A stretch of 64,000 nucleotides of DNA. It comes from Sphingomonas xinjiangensis (GTDB lineage Bacteria; Pseudomonadota; Alphaproteobacteria; Sphingomonadales; Sphingomonadaceae). The notes beneath the pieces are model-generated. The model saw nothing but the letters and a program-made list of their open reading frames with translations. It was not told the origin of the DNA and made no database searches. Location of the stretch: positions 124,001 to 188,000 of the forward strand of contig NZ_JACIJF010000005.1 of NCBI RefSeq assembly GCF_014199255.1, in the 5' to 3' direction. Made by a program: the position numbers and the translations under genes. How positions within the stretch are numbered: position 1 is the first letter of the stretch; each line of letters opens with the position of its first letter. This document shows, piece by piece, positions 27,675 to 35,977 of the stretch.

Positions 27675-28394
27675 TCAGCAGGCGCCGTTACCCTTGCGCA
27701 CGGCGTCCACGGTCTTCACCAGCAGCCCGATATCCTGCCGTACGCCCAGCGAGCGGATATAGCGCACGTCCAATTCGGCGCGCTCGTCGAAATCGATGTT
27801 GGCGCGGCCTGATACCTGCCACAGCCCGGTCAGTCCCGGCTTGACCGCCAGCCGCGGCAGATGCGCCATGCGATAGGTGGTTGCCGAAAACGACGTCGGC
27901 CGGGGTCCGACCAGCGCCATCTCACCGCGGATCACGTTCCAAAGGTTCGGCAGCTCATCCAGGCTGGTCTTGCGCAGGAACCTGCCCACGCGCGTCACGC
28001 GCGGATCGTCGGCCAGCTTGAAGTCGGGCGAGTCCGCCGCATGGACGTTGTGCGCGCGCAGGGCTTCCTTCAGCGCCTCGGCATCCACCACCATCGTGCG
28101 GAACTTGAACAAGCGGAACCGGCGGCCGAGATAGCCCGTGCGATCCTGCACGAACATCACCGGCCCGCCATCATCCAGCTTGATCGCCACGGCTACGGCC
28201 AGAAAGACCGGCAGGAACAGGATCGACGCGATCAGCGCCAGCGTTCCGTCGATCAGCGGCTTCAGCCAGCGCGCATAGGCGCCCTGCTTCACTTCCAGGT
28301 GCAACGGCACTCCGCGCATGTCGCATTCGAAGCGGACGCGGCGAGCCAGGTCGCTGCGGCGCTCCTGGATCGGATGAACAAGGCTGTCGGTCAT
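27675..28394 (-). CDS. Undecaprenyl-phosphate sugar phosphotransferase (ExoY/WbaP C-domain type)
   Basis: 239 aa polyisoprenyl-phosphate hexose-1-phosphate transferase that attaches the first sugar phosphate to the lipid carrier. One membrane segment (about residues 55-80) is followed by the catalytic domain: [47 protein letters not shown], and [13 protein letters not shown]. It lacks the N-terminal four-helix domain of WbaP, so it is the short ExoY form. The start at ATG 28392-28394 is preferred to an upstream TTG. It is the expected initiator for the Wzx/Wzy-type locus. Confidence 0.92.
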   Translation of the reverse strand: MTDSLVHPIQERRSDLARRVRFECDMRGVPLHLEVKQGAYARWLKPLIDGTLALIASILFLPVFLAVAVAIKLDDGGPVMFVQDRTGYLGRRFRLFKFRTMVVDAEALKEALRAHNVHAADSPDFKLADDPRVTRVGRFLRKTSLDELPNLWNVIRGEMALVGPRPTSFSATTYRMAHLPRLAVKPGLTGLWQVSGRANIDFDERAELDVRYIRSLGVRQDIGLLVKTVDAVRKGNGAC

Positions 28395-28479
28395 GCGCGA
28401 CTCATACTCGATACTGCTCGGCAACCGGTCTTGCCCCCAACACGCACAAAATTCTGCTTAATAGATGGTTACCGCCAGC

Positions 28480-29679
28480 TCAAACGAAGGTCTGTCCCAA
28501 AGCGGAACGGATCGCGAAGACCAGCCGCCGCATCGCGTTCATCGGGGCCACCACCAGATACCAATAGTGATTGCCCTGCATCAGCCGGACGGATGCGCGC
28601 AGATGCAGCCCTTCCGCCAGCAGCCAGCGAAACCCCAGCACCCGATCGCCGACATGGATGCGCGACAGAACCTCCGCCGGCTCGCCTGCGGTGTTGCGGC
28701 CGGTGCCGCCGGTCGTCGCCAGATAACCGAGCGCTCCGGCGATTGCGCGCCCCTGCGGACAGCTTTTGTTCTCCGGCCAGCAGAACAGCTGCGGGGTAAC
28801 GCCCAGACGCGCCTGAAAGGCAGTGCGGCAGGCGGTCAGATCGCCTTCGATCCGGTGCACCAGATCCGCTTCGCTTTCCCGCCGCCCCTCGCGCCAGCCG
28901 CGTTCGGCCAGTGCCAGCCCCGACGCCGGAATGGGGCTGCCCAACGCCACCGCCACCGGCGCTGCCATGCGGAACCAGTCATGCTTGGGTCCCGGCGTCG
29001 CCGCCCACTGCATCCAGGCGTTTCGGCGCCAGTTATCGGCATCGAGCATGCCAAGGGTCGCGGCGGATACTGGCACTCGGGCATGGCCCACGCCATGCGG
29101 CTCCACTTCGAACCCGGGTTCGGCTTCCAGCTCGGCAAGCTCGGCCCAGCGCATGTAACCGTCGGACGGCCCGTCCCGGCGCACCGTTTCACCAGGTTCG
29201 ATGAAATCGAGCGACGGAAAAAAGGTCGCGGCAAAGCCATGCGTGCGCAGCATAGGTGCGGCATAGCGGTGATTGTCGAGATAGCCGTCGTCGAAATGCA
29301 GCGCGACGCTCCCTGCCGGAACCCCCTGCCCGGCCCGCCGCTGCGCGATCAGCGCGCGGCTGCCGATCACATTCACGCCCATCGCCTGCAGCGTGCGCAG
29401 GTGCCGGGCGAAGGTGTCGGGATGCACCGCGATCTCCCGCGACCAGGGCAGCCAGCCCGGCGACGGGCTCATTGAATGATAGGTCAGGATCGCCACGCCG
29501 GGCGGCGCTATCATCCAGCGATGACCGAGTGCGAGCGCGCCCAGGACCGTCAGCACGGCAAGCGCGGTTCCGGCGACCCCGGGCAGCGCGGCCATTGCAA
29601 TCGCGGCAACTGCCAAGCCGCCGGCAAGGGCTGCCAGCCAGCGCAACACGCGCGCGCGCCGCTCCGCCTTGCGCGTCAC
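28480..29679 (-). CDS. Polysaccharide deacetylase family protein
   Basis: 399 aa, membrane-anchored by two N-terminal helices. The NodB-type deacetylase fold shows LTYHSM, ALHFDDGYLDN (catalytic aspartates), ATFFPSLDFIEPGE, and a C-terminal hydrophobic helix. It removes N- or O-acetyl groups from a polysaccharide or its lipid-linked repeat. It starts at GTG overlapping the acyltransferase stop (GTGA), so the deacetylase and the acyltransferase act in step, suggesting removal of acetyl followed by re-acylation of an amino sugar. Confidence 0.85.
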   Translation of the reverse strand: MTRKAERRARVLRWLAALAGGLAVAAIAMAALPGVAGTALAVLTVLGALALGHRWMIAPPGVAILTYHSMSPSPGWLPWSREIAVHPDTFARHLRTLQAMGVNVIGSRALIAQRRAGQGVPAGSVALHFDDGYLDNHRYAAPMLRTHGFAATFFPSLDFIEPGETVRRDGPSDGYMRWAELAELEAEPGFEVEPHGVGHARVPVSAATLGMLDADNWRRNAWMQWAATPGPKHDWFRMAAPVAVALGSPIPASGLALAERGWREGRRESEADLVHRIEGDLTACRTAFQARLGVTPQLFCWPENKSCPQGRAIAGALGYLATTGGTGRNTAGEPAEVLSRIHVGDRVLGFRWLLAEGLHLRASVRLMQGNHYWYLVVAPMNAMRRLVFAIRSALGQTFV

Positions 29680-30677
29680 GGCTGCTTCGCCCTGGCGCGA
29701 TGTGCATTGCGCCACGCCTTCACGCGCGCGCGTGCCCGATCGCGAAAAAACAGGATCGTGCCCAACAGCCCGGGTGCGAACAACGTGACACGGTACAGCG
29801 TCTCGCAATCGTCGGTGAAGCGCAGCTTGTAGCCAGCGGGGGTCATGCCGTTGCCCATCTGGTCGTAGCGATCGATATCCGGCTGCGCGAAACAGTGGCG
29901 AAGGTGCAGCGCGGCGGTGACATAGCCCAGCGACAGGTCGGCGAAACGCTCGTCATAGGCGACCTTGAGCACGAACAGCCGCCGCCCGCCGAGTATGGCA
30001 TATTCGAACGCCACCAGCCGATCGCCATCCCACAGAAGGGCCAGGCGCAGCGCACCGGCTGCGGCGGCGTTGCGCGCGAGTTCGGTATAAAAGTGCTCGG
30101 TCGCGGCATCGTCCTGCACGGCGGTTCCACCCGCGCCCTTCCATCCCGCCTGTTCCAGCGTGAACATGCGCTGCAACAGACCGCTGGAGGCGGGATCGTC
30201 GCGCCGCACTTCGAATCGCATCGCCATGGCGCCGGTCGCCTGCGCTTCGTCGCGCCGCAGCCGCTGGCGGAAACGCCTGCTGCGCGCCGCCAGCCACGCG
30301 TCATAGCTCCCCCGGCAGTCGATCACCGGCGTCAGCGCATGCGGCGCGACGATCTGGCGATGGCTGCCCCGCCAGCCCATCGCCGCCGCCAGCAGCCGCG
30401 ACTCGGCATGGAGATAGCTCAGCCGCACCAGCGCCGCGTCGGTCAAAAGCCGCTTCGGCAGATCAGGCGGCACCGCGCACGCCCGCGCGACGTCATAGTT
30501 CACGCTGTGCGGATTGGTGGCGCTGGACAGCACGCGATAGCCAAGCGGCCCCAGCCGCTCGCGGCCATCGACCAGCGTCAGTCCGTCGCGCTGGAAAGCG
30601 CCGCCAAAGGCCGCTTTCCAGGCGTCGAACCAGCCATCTTGCAGGTGAAACGCTTCACCCGTTTCCGTTGCCAGCAT
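29676..30677 (-). CDS. CelD/BcsL-like acyltransferase (GNAT fold, Acetyltransf_6 family)
   Basis: 333 aa, cytoplasmic. The family pattern is RSRRFRQRLRRDEAQ, then TLEQAGWKGAGGTAV and LWDGDRLVAFEYAIL, with DQMGNGMTPAGYKLRFTDD at the C-terminus. The motif E-x2-GWKG also occurs in the protein at the far end of this locus (41147-42256), which suggests paralogues. Members transfer an acyl group in polysaccharide synthesis. It is the first gene of a minus-strand operon and is divergent from the FemAB-like gene across 93 bases. Confidence 0.78.
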   Translation of the reverse strand: MLATETGEAFHLQDGWFDAWKAAFGGAFQRDGLTLVDGRERLGPLGYRVLSSATNPHSVNYDVARACAVPPDLPKRLLTDAALVRLSYLHAESRLLAAAMGWRGSHRQIVAPHALTPVIDCRGSYDAWLAARSRRFRQRLRRDEAQATGAMAMRFEVRRDDPASSGLLQRMFTLEQAGWKGAGGTAVQDDAATEHFYTELARNAAAAGALRLALLWDGDRLVAFEYAILGGRRLFVLKVAYDERFADLSLGYVTAALHLRHCFAQPDIDRYDQMGNGMTPAGYKLRFTDDCETLYRVTLFAPGLLGTILFFRDRARARVKAWRNAHRARAKQP

Positions 30678-30770
30678 TTAACCACTCTGAAATCGGCTGC
30701 CAGTAACCGGGGACTACTACGCCGTTGACCAATAATTCGTGAAGATAAGGGACTGGCTTCCGTAGCCGCT

Positions 30771-31835
30771 ATGACCATCGAGTCCCATCTCGCACCCATG
30801 CTCGAGGCGCAGGACGCTGCCGCCTTCGACGCGTTCGTGCGCGAGAGCCCCTTTGCCGCCTATCAGCAATCGCGTGCCTGGCCGCTGGCCGCGCCCGCGC
30901 ATGACCGCCGCCAATGGCGCTATTTCCTGTGCCGGGAGCACGGCGCTGTCATCGGGGCCGCCGTGATCCGCTGCACCCGATTGCCGATGGGCCTGTGGAT
31001 GGCCAGCATCCAGCGCGGACCGGTGGTGCACGATGCCGAGCGGCTGGCCAGCGTGCTGCGCGAACTCAAGCGGGCGCTGCGCCGCAGCGGTTGCTGCCTG
31101 GTGCATATCGGTCCCCGCGTGCGCGGCCGTGCGCTGCCGCCGATGGCCGAGGCGATGCGCGCGCAGGGGTTCGCGCCCCTTTTGGCGGCCGATCAGGCGC
31201 TGCATCACGTCACCGGAATCGTCTGGCTCGACAAGCCCGAGGCGGAGATCCTCGCCGGCTTCAAGCAGCGCACCCGCCGGGCACTGCGCGCCGCCGAAAA
31301 GGCCGGGGTCACCGTACGCGCGGTCGATGGCCCCGCCGACCTCGAACGCTATCAGCAGCTGCTCGACGCCTTCGCTGCGGCGCGCCCCGATTATGACATG
31401 CGCGGCCAGCCTGATGCCCACGGCCAGGCGATCCTGGTGGAGCGGCAGGGCGGCGCCCTGCTGCTGGCCGAGCGCGACGGCGTGCCGGTGGGCGCTCATG
31501 CCTTTGTGGTGCAGGCGGACGAGGCGATCTGGCTGTCGCTCGCAACGCTCGACCGCGACGGCGCGTCGCCCGGCTACCCGCTGCTGTGGGAGGGAATGCG
31601 CCGCGCCCGTGCGCTCGGCTGCGTCGGCTATGATCTCGCCGGCATTCCGCAAAGCGACCCACAAGATCCAGGTGAGGCAGGACGCATGCAGTTCAAGAAC
31701 GGGTTCGCGCCGCACCGGCGTATCATGCCGCCCATGCAGGGCGCCGGCTTCGGCCCGATGCCCCAGATGGTGATCCTGGGCGCGCGGCGCGCCTTCCGCA
31801 CGCTGCGGCGGCTGCGGGGTGCGGCCCATGGCTGA
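30771..31835 (+). CDS. FemAB-like aminoacyl/acyltransferase
   Basis: 354 aa with two GNAT-fold lobes of the FemABX type. Evidence is RQWRYFLCREHGAVIGAAVIRC and ASIQRGPVVHD in the first lobe, then FKQRTRRALRAAEKAGVTVRAVD, LLAERDGVPVGAHAFVVQADEAIWLSLATL, LLWEGMRRARALGCVGYDLAGIP and GRMQFKNGFAPH in the second. FemAB proteins transfer amino acids from aminoacyl-tRNA to peptidoglycan precursors; the branch found in EPS loci has unclear substrates. It leads a long plus-strand operon and overlaps the next gene. Confidence 0.82.
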   Translation: MTIESHLAPMLEAQDAAAFDAFVRESPFAAYQQSRAWPLAAPAHDRRQWRYFLCREHGAVIGAAVIRCTRLPMGLWMASIQRGPVVHDAERLASVLRELKRALRRSGCCLVHIGPRVRGRALPPMAEAMRAQGFAPLLAADQALHHVTGIVWLDKPEAEILAGFKQRTRRALRAAEKAGVTVRAVDGPADLERYQQLLDAFAAARPDYDMRGQPDAHGQAILVERQGGALLLAERDGVPVGAHAFVVQADEAIWLSLATLDRDGASPGYPLLWEGMRRARALGCVGYDLAGIPQSDPQDPGEAGRMQFKNGFAPHRRIMPPMQGAGFGPMPQMVILGARRAFRTLRRLRGAAHG

Positions 31836-32496
31836 GTCGTTCGTCGCCCGGCTGCGCCGCCGCGCCGCCCAGCAGGGCGTACGCCGGACGCTCGCCAAAC
31901 TCTGGGGCGACCATGTGTTCCGCCACAGCGAAAGCGTGATCCTGGAATGCAATCCCGAGTTGCTGCGTGCGGGGGATCCCCGCGCAGCCGAAGGCATCGA
32001 GTTCCTGACGCTGCGGCGCGGCGACGCCGTCCCGCCCTTATGTCCGTGGCTGGCGCATCGCCGCGGCGATTTCGACGCGATGCTGGCAGACGGCAAGCTC
32101 GGCCTGTTCGTGCTGCGCGACGGTGTGGCGGTGGGCTGCGTCTGGGTGTCGATCGAGGATCATCACGATCCAAAGGCGCGCGAGCATTACCGCGTCGCGC
32201 CCGGCGAAGCCTATCATTACAGCTTGCTGGTCGAGCCCGAAGAGCGCCGGCGCGGGACGTCGATGGCCTTTTCACGCTATTTCGTCTCGAGCCTGCGCAG
32301 CCTGGGCATTCAGCGCCAGTTCGGCGTGGTCGATCGCGCGAACCGCGCTTCTTATCAGGTGCTGTCGCATTTCGGATACCGCGAGTGCGGCGTCCGGGTG
32401 CGGCATTTCTACCTGCTGCATACGCGCTGGACGCGTGTCTCAAGCTATGCCGGGACCCTCGGCCTCTCCGAACCACGCCGGCGGCGGCGCGCATGA
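31828..32496 (+). CDS. GNAT-family N-acetyltransferase
   Basis: 222 aa. The acyl-CoA binding pattern LLVEPEERRRGTSMAFSRYFV (R-x2-G-x-S/A) is present, with GVAVGCVWVSIEDHHD and QVLSHFGYRECGVR also typical. It overlaps the FemAB-like stop (ATGGCTGA) and its own stop overlaps the flippase start by ATGA. It probably acetylates a sugar nucleotide or a lipid-linked repeat unit in this locus. Confidence 0.8.
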   Translation: MAESFVARLRRRAAQQGVRRTLAKLWGDHVFRHSESVILECNPELLRAGDPRAAEGIEFLTLRRGDAVPPLCPWLAHRRGDFDAMLADGKLGLFVLRDGVAVGCVWVSIEDHHDPKAREHYRVAPGEAYHYSLLVEPEERRRGTSMAFSRYFVSSLRSLGIQRQFGVVDRANRASYQVLSHFGYRECGVRVRHFYLLHTRWTRVSSYAGTLGLSEPRRRRRA

Positions 32497-34097
32497 CGGC
32501 GGACGCGGCTGGCGTCGCGCCGGTACGGAATTCCAAACGGACGCTGGTCCGCTCCGCAGGCGTGGTTGCGCTGATCCGCGGGCTCGACTTCGGCCTCTCG
32601 TTCCTCGTCTCGGTGCTGCTGGCCAACCGCTTCGGTGCGTCGGGCCAGCTCGATGCTTTCTTTCTCGCGCGGCGCACCACGGTGGGCATCGCCGACACCA
32701 TCCGCAAACTGGTCGGCCAGGTCGTGCTGCCGCCGGTGATCGCTGCGATGGACCGCGGGATCGCGCCCAGCGTCCACCTCCTTCCGCGCCGCTCCGCCTG
32801 GTTCCTGGCGACCTTCGCGCTGGTGATGCTCGCGGGCATGCTGGTGCCGGGCGTGCTGGTCTCCTTCTTCGCGCCGGGCTTCCAGGGCGCGCAGCACAGC
32901 CTTACCGAAACGATGATGCGGATCATGATGCCGCTGCTGCCAATCGCGGTGGTGGCCTCGCTGCTTGCCGCGATCCTTCAGGCACGACGCAAATATCTGC
33001 TCAGCGAAGGCACCAACCTGGTCCAGCGCGCGATCCTGGTGCTGGTCCTCGCGCTGTTCATCCCCCCGCTCGGCATCGTCGCCGGGGCGTGGACGATGCT
33101 GGTCAGCGGCGTGGTCGGCTTCCTGATCCTGCTCGCCGGCGCCTGGTCGATCGTCCGGCCACGCGTGACGGCAGCCCCCTCCCTCCCCGCGCAGGACGCC
33201 GCTCCGGTGCGGAGCCAGGGCCTGGCCGCCGCGATCGTGATCAATCTGTACTTTCAGGCTTGCAGCCTGCTGGATTTCGGCTTCGCGTCGACAACGCAGG
33301 GCGGCGGCGTCGCGGCGCTGGAATATGGCGCACGGCTGGTCTCGCTGGTGCCCGGCCTCGTCATGTCCAGCCTTGCCACCGTTCTCGCACCTGAACTGAT
33401 CCGTGCAGTCCAGCAAAGTGACCGCGCCCAGGCCGCGGCAGGCATTCAGCGGTTCCAGCGGATTTCGCTGTTCGCCCAGCTTCCGGTGTCGGTCGGCATG
33501 ATGCTCGGCGCGCCGCTGATGGTCAGCGCGCTGTTCGGCCATGGTGCGTTCGACGCGACGGCTATCGCCACCGCAGCCGCCTGCACCGCCGGCTATGCCG
33601 CCGCCGCGATCTTCCTGGCGCCGATGAGCGCGATCACCTCGGCCATCTATGCCGACCCGCACGCTTCATCGCTGAGGGACCTCACCATCGTCGCGGTGGT
33701 GGGCCTCGCGATCCGCGCCGCCACCCTCGCAGTCGCCACCCCGCTATGGGGCGCGGCCGGCATCGCCTGGGGCGCAGCGATTGCCACGGCCCTCATTTTC
33801 GGCGTCGCCCAGATAGTGGCCGTCCGCCGCTTCTACCATTTCCACCTCGCCGCGCAGATCGCCGATCTCGCCCGCAGCGCCCTGTGCGCGGGGCTGGCCG
33901 CGCTCGCCGGATGGGCATTGCTGCGCCTTTGCCCGGAACCGCAAATGGTGGTGACCGAACTCGCCATGCTCACCGCGCTCGGCGGGCTTATCGTTCTAGC
34001 CTATCTCGCCGCGGCGGTGATGCTGCGCGTGCCCGAAGTCGCCAATCTGCGCGAGATCGCCCACGCGCTCACCGCCAAGTTCCGCCGCCGCGCATGA
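32493..34097 (+). CDS. MurJ/MviN-like or Wzx-like lipid-linked oligosaccharide flippase
   Basis: 534 aa with about 14 transmembrane helices of the MOP exporter superfamily. Conserved pieces include LANRFGASGQLDAFFLARR, RKLVGQVVLPPVIAAM, LLPRRSAWFLATFALVM, a central VAALEYGARLVSLVPG and ATPLWGAAGIAWGAAIATALIF. MurJ and Wzx are hard to separate by sequence alone. Its place between EPS genes favours a Wzx role, moving the undecaprenyl-linked repeat to the periplasm. Confidence 0.85.
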   Translation: MTADAAGVAPVRNSKRTLVRSAGVVALIRGLDFGLSFLVSVLLANRFGASGQLDAFFLARRTTVGIADTIRKLVGQVVLPPVIAAMDRGIAPSVHLLPRRSAWFLATFALVMLAGMLVPGVLVSFFAPGFQGAQHSLTETMMRIMMPLLPIAVVASLLAAILQARRKYLLSEGTNLVQRAILVLVLALFIPPLGIVAGAWTMLVSGVVGFLILLAGAWSIVRPRVTAAPSLPAQDAAPVRSQGLAAAIVINLYFQACSLLDFGFASTTQGGGVAALEYGARLVSLVPGLVMSSLATVLAPELIRAVQQSDRAQAAAGIQRFQRISLFAQLPVSVGMMLGAPLMVSALFGHGAFDATAIATAAACTAGYAAAAIFLAPMSAITSAIYADPHASSLRDLTIVAVVGLAIRAATLAVATPLWGAAGIAWGAAIATALIFGVAQIVAVRRFYHFHLAAQIADLARSALCAGLAALAGWALLRLCPEPQMVVTELAMLTALGGLIVLAYLAAAVMLRVPEVANLREIAHALTAKFRRRA

Positions 34098-35170
34098 CCC
34101 CGCGCCGCGTCGCCTTCCTGCTTCCCCATTTCCGCACCGGCGGCGCGGAGCGGGTGGTGCTCAACTGGATCGGGGCACTCGACCGCACCCGCTATCAGCC
34201 GGTGCTGATGCTCGGCCGCGAGGAAGGCGCGTTTCTCGACTTGCTCCCCGGCGACGTGCCGCGGATCGCGCTGGGCGGTGGCCGCGCGCTGCTGCGCCCG
34301 CTGCGGATCGCTCGAGCCCTTGCCGGTCATCGCATCGACATCGCTTATTCCGCCACCAGTGCGATGAACCTCGCGCTGCTCGCCGCGCCTACGCGCGTTC
34401 CCCGTATCGTCTCCGAGCATACCTCGCCCGGCGCGTTCCGGCAGGAGATGAAGTGGCCTTGGGCGCGGGCGCTGGCCACGCGTTTTCTCTATCGCCGCGC
34501 CGCCGCCGTCGCCGTTCCGACGCACGCGATTGCCGACGAACTGTCGGCCCCGCGCGTTCACGTCCTCCCCAACCCGGTAGTGCGCGCCGTCCCGCGCCAA
34601 GTGCCGCGCCGGTCGCCTGACGGGGCCCGGCTGATCGCCGCCGGCCGCCTCGTACAGGCAAAGGGTTTCGACACGCTGATCGACGCGGCCGCCTTGCTCG
34701 CCGCCCAAGGCGTCGCCTTCACCCTCGCCATCCATGGCGATGGCCCCTTGCGCGACGATCTTCAGGCTCGCATCGACTCGCATAGCCTTGGCACCCGGGT
34801 AGCGCTCATGGGTCAGAGCGCCACCTTGGCGGTCGCGTTCCGCGAAGCCGATCTGCTCGTCTCCTCCTCGCGCCGTGAGGGCTTCGGCAATGTTCTTGTG
34901 GAAGCCATGGCTGAGGGCCTGCCCGTTCTCGCCACCCGCGCGGGTGGACCGGAAACCTTTATCGACCACGGCGTGAACGGCTTCCTTGCGCCTGCGAATG
35001 ACGCCGCGGCCTTGGCCGAGGCAATCCGGGCGCTGCTCGCCGATCTCCCTCGCCGGCTCTTGGTCCGATCCGCCGCGTTGGAGACCGCCCGCGCCTATGA
35101 CGTATCGGCCTCGACCCAGGCATTCACCGCCTTGCTCGACACGATCCTGACACCGTCAACAGCACCTTAA
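34094..35170 (+). CDS. Family 4 glycosyltransferase
   Basis: 358 aa GT-B enzyme. The N-terminal domain has LPHFRTGGAERVVLNW. The C-terminal nucleotide-sugar domain has AAGRLVQAKGFDTLIDAA, IHGDGPLRDDL, and the E-x7-E motif in SSSRREGFGNVLVEAMAEGLPVLATRAGGPETF. It is coupled to the flippase gene by ATGA. It retains the transferred sugar configuration; donor and acceptor are unknown. Confidence 0.9.
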   Translation: MTPRRVAFLLPHFRTGGAERVVLNWIGALDRTRYQPVLMLGREEGAFLDLLPGDVPRIALGGGRALLRPLRIARALAGHRIDIAYSATSAMNLALLAAPTRVPRIVSEHTSPGAFRQEMKWPWARALATRFLYRRAAAVAVPTHAIADELSAPRVHVLPNPVVRAVPRQVPRRSPDGARLIAAGRLVQAKGFDTLIDAAALLAAQGVAFTLAIHGDGPLRDDLQARIDSHSLGTRVALMGQSATLAVAFREADLLVSSSRREGFGNVLVEAMAEGLPVLATRAGGPETFIDHGVNGFLAPANDAAALAEAIRALLADLPRRLLVRSAALETARAYDVSASTQAFTALLDTILTPSTAP

Positions 35171-35227
35171 GAGTAAAGTTACATAGGCAGTTCATAGAAG
35201 ATGCGACTATTTTCCTGCGAGGCACTG

Positions 35228-35977
35228 ATGCGCCGCCGTCTTCTGTCCGCGAGCCTGCTCGCGCTGACCATTACCGCCTGTGCCGGGCCGGTGCGCTATG
35301 CGCCGGCGCCCGAGGTCGCGCTTACGCGCGGGTCGCTCGATATCGCGCGTGAGGCGACCCGCATGGTAGAGGATCGGCTGAACCAGGATGGCGACTTTCA
35401 CGCCGGCGACCTCGTGCGGCTGAGCTTCCCCTACATGCCGCAACTCAACAGCGATCAGCGGGTACAGCTGTCGGGCGCGATCAGCCCGCCCTTGCTCTCG
35501 CCTATTTCCACGCGCGGCACCACCGCGGCTCAGCTTCAGGCGCGGCTGGAGTCGTTGTACCGCGCCAAGTTGACTCGTCCGGAAGTTTCGGTCGCCTTGC
35601 TCGAATATAACCGCCCGCCGCCCCCGCCTGAGATCTTCGTGCTCGGCGAAGTCGTGAAGCCGGGCAACTTCCCCTATCGCGACGGCACCACCCCGTTCGA
35701 AGGGATCGCCCGCGCAGGCGGCGGCAATCGTGACGCGGACCTCTCCCGCGTTGTCGCGCTGACTCCGGTCGGGGATCAGCTGGAAGCACGGATGCTCGAC
35801 CTGTCGGCGACATTGCATGGCAGCCAGCGGCCGATCGACTATCTGCCGCCCTATACCATCCTGATCGTGCCGCCGACGGGCATCGCCCGCGACGTCGACC
35901 GCGCCCGCCAGATCCGCCAGATCATCGGCTTCAACGGCGTCAATCTCGGCTCGTCCGTCACGCTGATCCAGCCCTGA
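35228..35977 (+). CDS. Wza-type polysaccharide export lipoprotein (OPX family)
   Basis: 249 aa. The signal peptide RRRLLSASLLALTITAC predicts a lipidated cysteine. A polysaccharide biosynthesis/export domain follows (FHAGDLVRLSFPYMPQLNSDQRVQLSGAISPPLL), then an SLBB-like stretch IFVLGEVVKPGNFPYRDGTTPFEGIARAGG. It forms the periplasmic or outer-membrane channel for polymer export. I chose ATG 35228, with GAGG about eight bases upstream, over ATG 35201 because it gives a normal lipoprotein signal. Its stop and the next start overlap (TGATG). A 57-base AT-richer gap upstream may hold a promoter. Confidence 0.88.
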   Translation: MRRRLLSASLLALTITACAGPVRYAPAPEVALTRGSLDIAREATRMVEDRLNQDGDFHAGDLVRLSFPYMPQLNSDQRVQLSGAISPPLLSPISTRGTTAAQLQARLESLYRAKLTRPEVSVALLEYNRPPPPPEIFVLGEVVKPGNFPYRDGTTPFEGIARAGGGNRDADLSRVVALTPVGDQLEARMLDLSATLHGSQRPIDYLPPYTILIVPPTGIARDVDRARQIRQIIGFNGVNLGSSVTLIQP